20,000 bases of DNA from Neocallimastix lanati (nom. inval.) (lineage: Eukaryota; Neocallimastigomycota; Neocallimastigomycetes; Neocallimastigales; Neocallimastigaceae): positions 670,001 through 690,000 of the forward strand of contig JACVTC010000098.1 in the NCBI GenBank assembly GCA_016946835.1, in the 5' to 3' direction. Below, piece after piece: positions 18,821 to 20,000 of the stretch. The stretch's first letter is position 1. Every line of letters starts with the position of its first letter. A program made the translations under genes and the position numbers. Under the pieces are notes generated by a model. It was given only the letters and a program-made list of their open reading frames with translations. It had not been told where the DNA came from and did not search any database.

Positions 18821-19627
18821 AGATATAATATACACGATGATCTTAAATTATATTAAAATTATTTATATAATATATTAATATATAAAAAATATTAATATAT
18901 ATATATATATATATAAATATATATTTTTTATCCTTTTAATTTATTATTATTTTGTAGATTTTGTACAGTTATTCATAAATATTATATATGGAATTATTAT
19001 TGTTGCTTTAGGTATTATTATTATTATTATTACTATTATTATTATTATTATTATTTTTATAAAAAATATATATATATATATATATAGGTAGATATATTAC
19101 ATACATAAAGAAAATTTTACAAAATTTATAATAAAAATATATTATTAATTTATAATTAATAGTGACTTTAATATTTTTTGTAAAATCCGAAAAGTTCGTA
19201 TCATAAAAAATATATATAATATTTATGATTTTTATTCATTTTTTTTTTTATTATGTTATATATAATATATTATGTATTTTATTTTTATTTTTATTTTATG
19301 TTTTTATATTTTATTTTATTTTATTTATTTATTTATTTATTTATTTTTTTTTTTTTCAATTTATCATAAAAATAATATATAATTTATATTAATATATATA
19401 TATATATAAAGGTATAAAGAAAATTATATATTTAAAGTAAGAATGAAAGATAAACAATATATATATAAAAAAGAATAGTTTAATTTAATATATACAATTT
19501 TTTATGCAATTTTTATTTTATTTTATATTATTTCATAAAAGACTCTACGTGTAATGATTATTCTCTTAAATACGTAAATATATAAATAAATTGTACACCT
19601 ATAATACATATATTTATATATATAATA

Positions 19628-19683
<56 letters not shown>

Positions 19684-19703
19684 CAACTTCAATGAATTTA
19701 TTA

Positions 19704-19743
<40 letters not shown>

Positions 19744-20000
19744 TTTTTTTAATATTAAAAATATTATTTATATATACATAAATATAGAGTACTTTTCCCA
19801 GTTGGTGACTATCTTTTAAAATTTTTAAAAATTTTTAAAAATATAAATTTATATATATATATTTTTTTTTAAAAAAAAAAGTCGAGGATTTATATAATTA
19901 AAATGGTTTTAAAATATAAATGATTATACATCTATATCTATATTTTAAATATTTATGTGTAATAATTTCTATTATTATAGTTATGCATTCATTTTCTAAA
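18252..20000 (+). CDS. Multi-exon membrane protein, N-terminal part; Tiny-macrocysts (TmcB)-like (partial)
   Basis: Eight exons join in frame: 18252-18302, 18391-18475, 18659-18772, 18958-19011, 19163-19197, 19542-19573, 19788-19804 and 19981 to the window end. Every intron starts GT and ends AG (donors GTGAGT, GTCCAT, GTATGC, GTATTA, GTATCA, GTAAAT, GTGACT). Splices fall in phases 0, 1, 1, 1, 0, 2 and 1. The 136 residues run without a stop: MNINSNSIDQSFHDRAQ, then ALYKIMFVLSF, a block with LLAFLEDIQLLYFIIFD, a membrane helix FVQLFINIIYGIIIVALVTL, then FFVKSEKFTLRVMIILLNT and VLFPVVMHSFSK. From memory, an acidic E-D-I-Q-L-L-x-F element, then a helix, an L-R block and an I-L-F-x-P segment recall the N-terminal membrane part of TmcB-like PAS proteins, numerous in chytrid-like fungi. 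The family call is tentative. The exon structure is better supported, though the 17-base exon 7 and the GTCCAT donor are the weak points. Confidence 0.55.
18773..18957 (+). other. Intron 3 of the membrane protein gene, with T37 tract
   Basis: The donor GTATGC is followed at once by 37 T (18779-18815), then (AT)n, and ends TTTGTAG. Joining T|AT across it makes Tyr and leads directly into a hydrophobic helix, which supports the boundary. Confidence 0.6.
19574..19787 (+). other. Intron 6 of the membrane protein gene, with (AAT)n
   Basis: Starts GTAAAT and ends AATATAG. It contains about 18 triplets of an (ATA/AAT) microsatellite at 19625-19680, an (AT)n tract near 19703-19725 and a T run at 19727-19750. 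Confidence 0.5.

Noticed and set aside
19088-19131. Alternative exon of the membrane protein (GRYITYIKKILQNL-stop)
   Set aside because: It joins in frame after 19011 but would stop the protein at once. The acceptor at 19163 continues the hydrophobic helix and leads to three further in-frame exons. It remains a possible alternative splice form.
1-20000. CRISPR array, bacterial operon, plasmid origin or integron
   Set aside because: No spaced identical repeats, Shine-Dalgarno-led gene clusters or attachment sites; spliceosomal introns and LINEs show the DNA is eukaryotic nuclear.
1-20000. Dictyostelium or Plasmodium-like source
   Set aside because: Base composition and poly-Asn would fit, but the PSK-type kinase and GTP PEPCK fit a gut fungus better. 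Not fully excluded without a marker gene.

Overview
The window is extremely AT-rich eukaryotic DNA with short spliceosomal introns (GT...AG), long A/T homopolymers, (AAT)n and (AT)n microsatellites, and gene-poor intergenic stretches. Three things together point to a fungus, most likely an anaerobic gut fungus (Neocallimastigomycota): the base composition, a fungal PAS-kinase-type protein kinase, and a GTP-type phosphoenolpyruvate carboxykinase. Most fungi use the unrelated ATP type, while the GTP type has been reported from Neocallimastix. The assignment is an inference from composition and gene content, not from a marker gene.

Layout. 1-560 (+): the last two exons of a Ser/Thr kinase of the PAS kinase (PASK/PSK) type, separated by a 248-base intron full of microsatellites. 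561-9876: more than 9 kb without a recognisable intact gene. It holds simple repeats, minisatellites, several hairpins, a decayed LINE fragment (about 1905-2085), three back-to-back hairpins at 3090-3145 and a short coding-like patch on the minus strand at 4240-4311. 9877-12240 (+): the one complete gene, an intronless 634-residue GTP PEPCK with a TATA box and an AT-rich leader. 12634-12814: a decayed Ty1/copia RNase H-like remnant. 13400-15901: a retroelement graveyard. Its main resident is a 5'-truncated LINE copy (13747-15240) with a 14-base target-site duplication, a poly(A) signal and an A24 tail. It is flanked by an apparent fragment ending in A40 and by a third, divergent LINE copy interrupted by (AAT)27 and long T tracts. 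15902-18251: low-complexity DNA with two strong inverted repeats. 18252-20000 (+): the 5' part of a multi-exon membrane protein gene that no long ORF reveals. Eight small exons can be joined in frame to give 136 residues resembling the N-terminal membrane region of Tiny-macrocysts (TmcB)-like proteins.

The three genes do not form a functional unit. PEPCK links glycolytic PEP to oxaloacetate and malate, which fits the fermentative metabolism of gut fungi, and PAS kinase in yeasts regulates carbon partitioning, but proximity here says nothing about co-regulation. No novel multi-gene system is evident. The most useful observations are the hidden multi-exon gene, the LINE family represented by at least three age classes, and several unexplained stem-loop structures.
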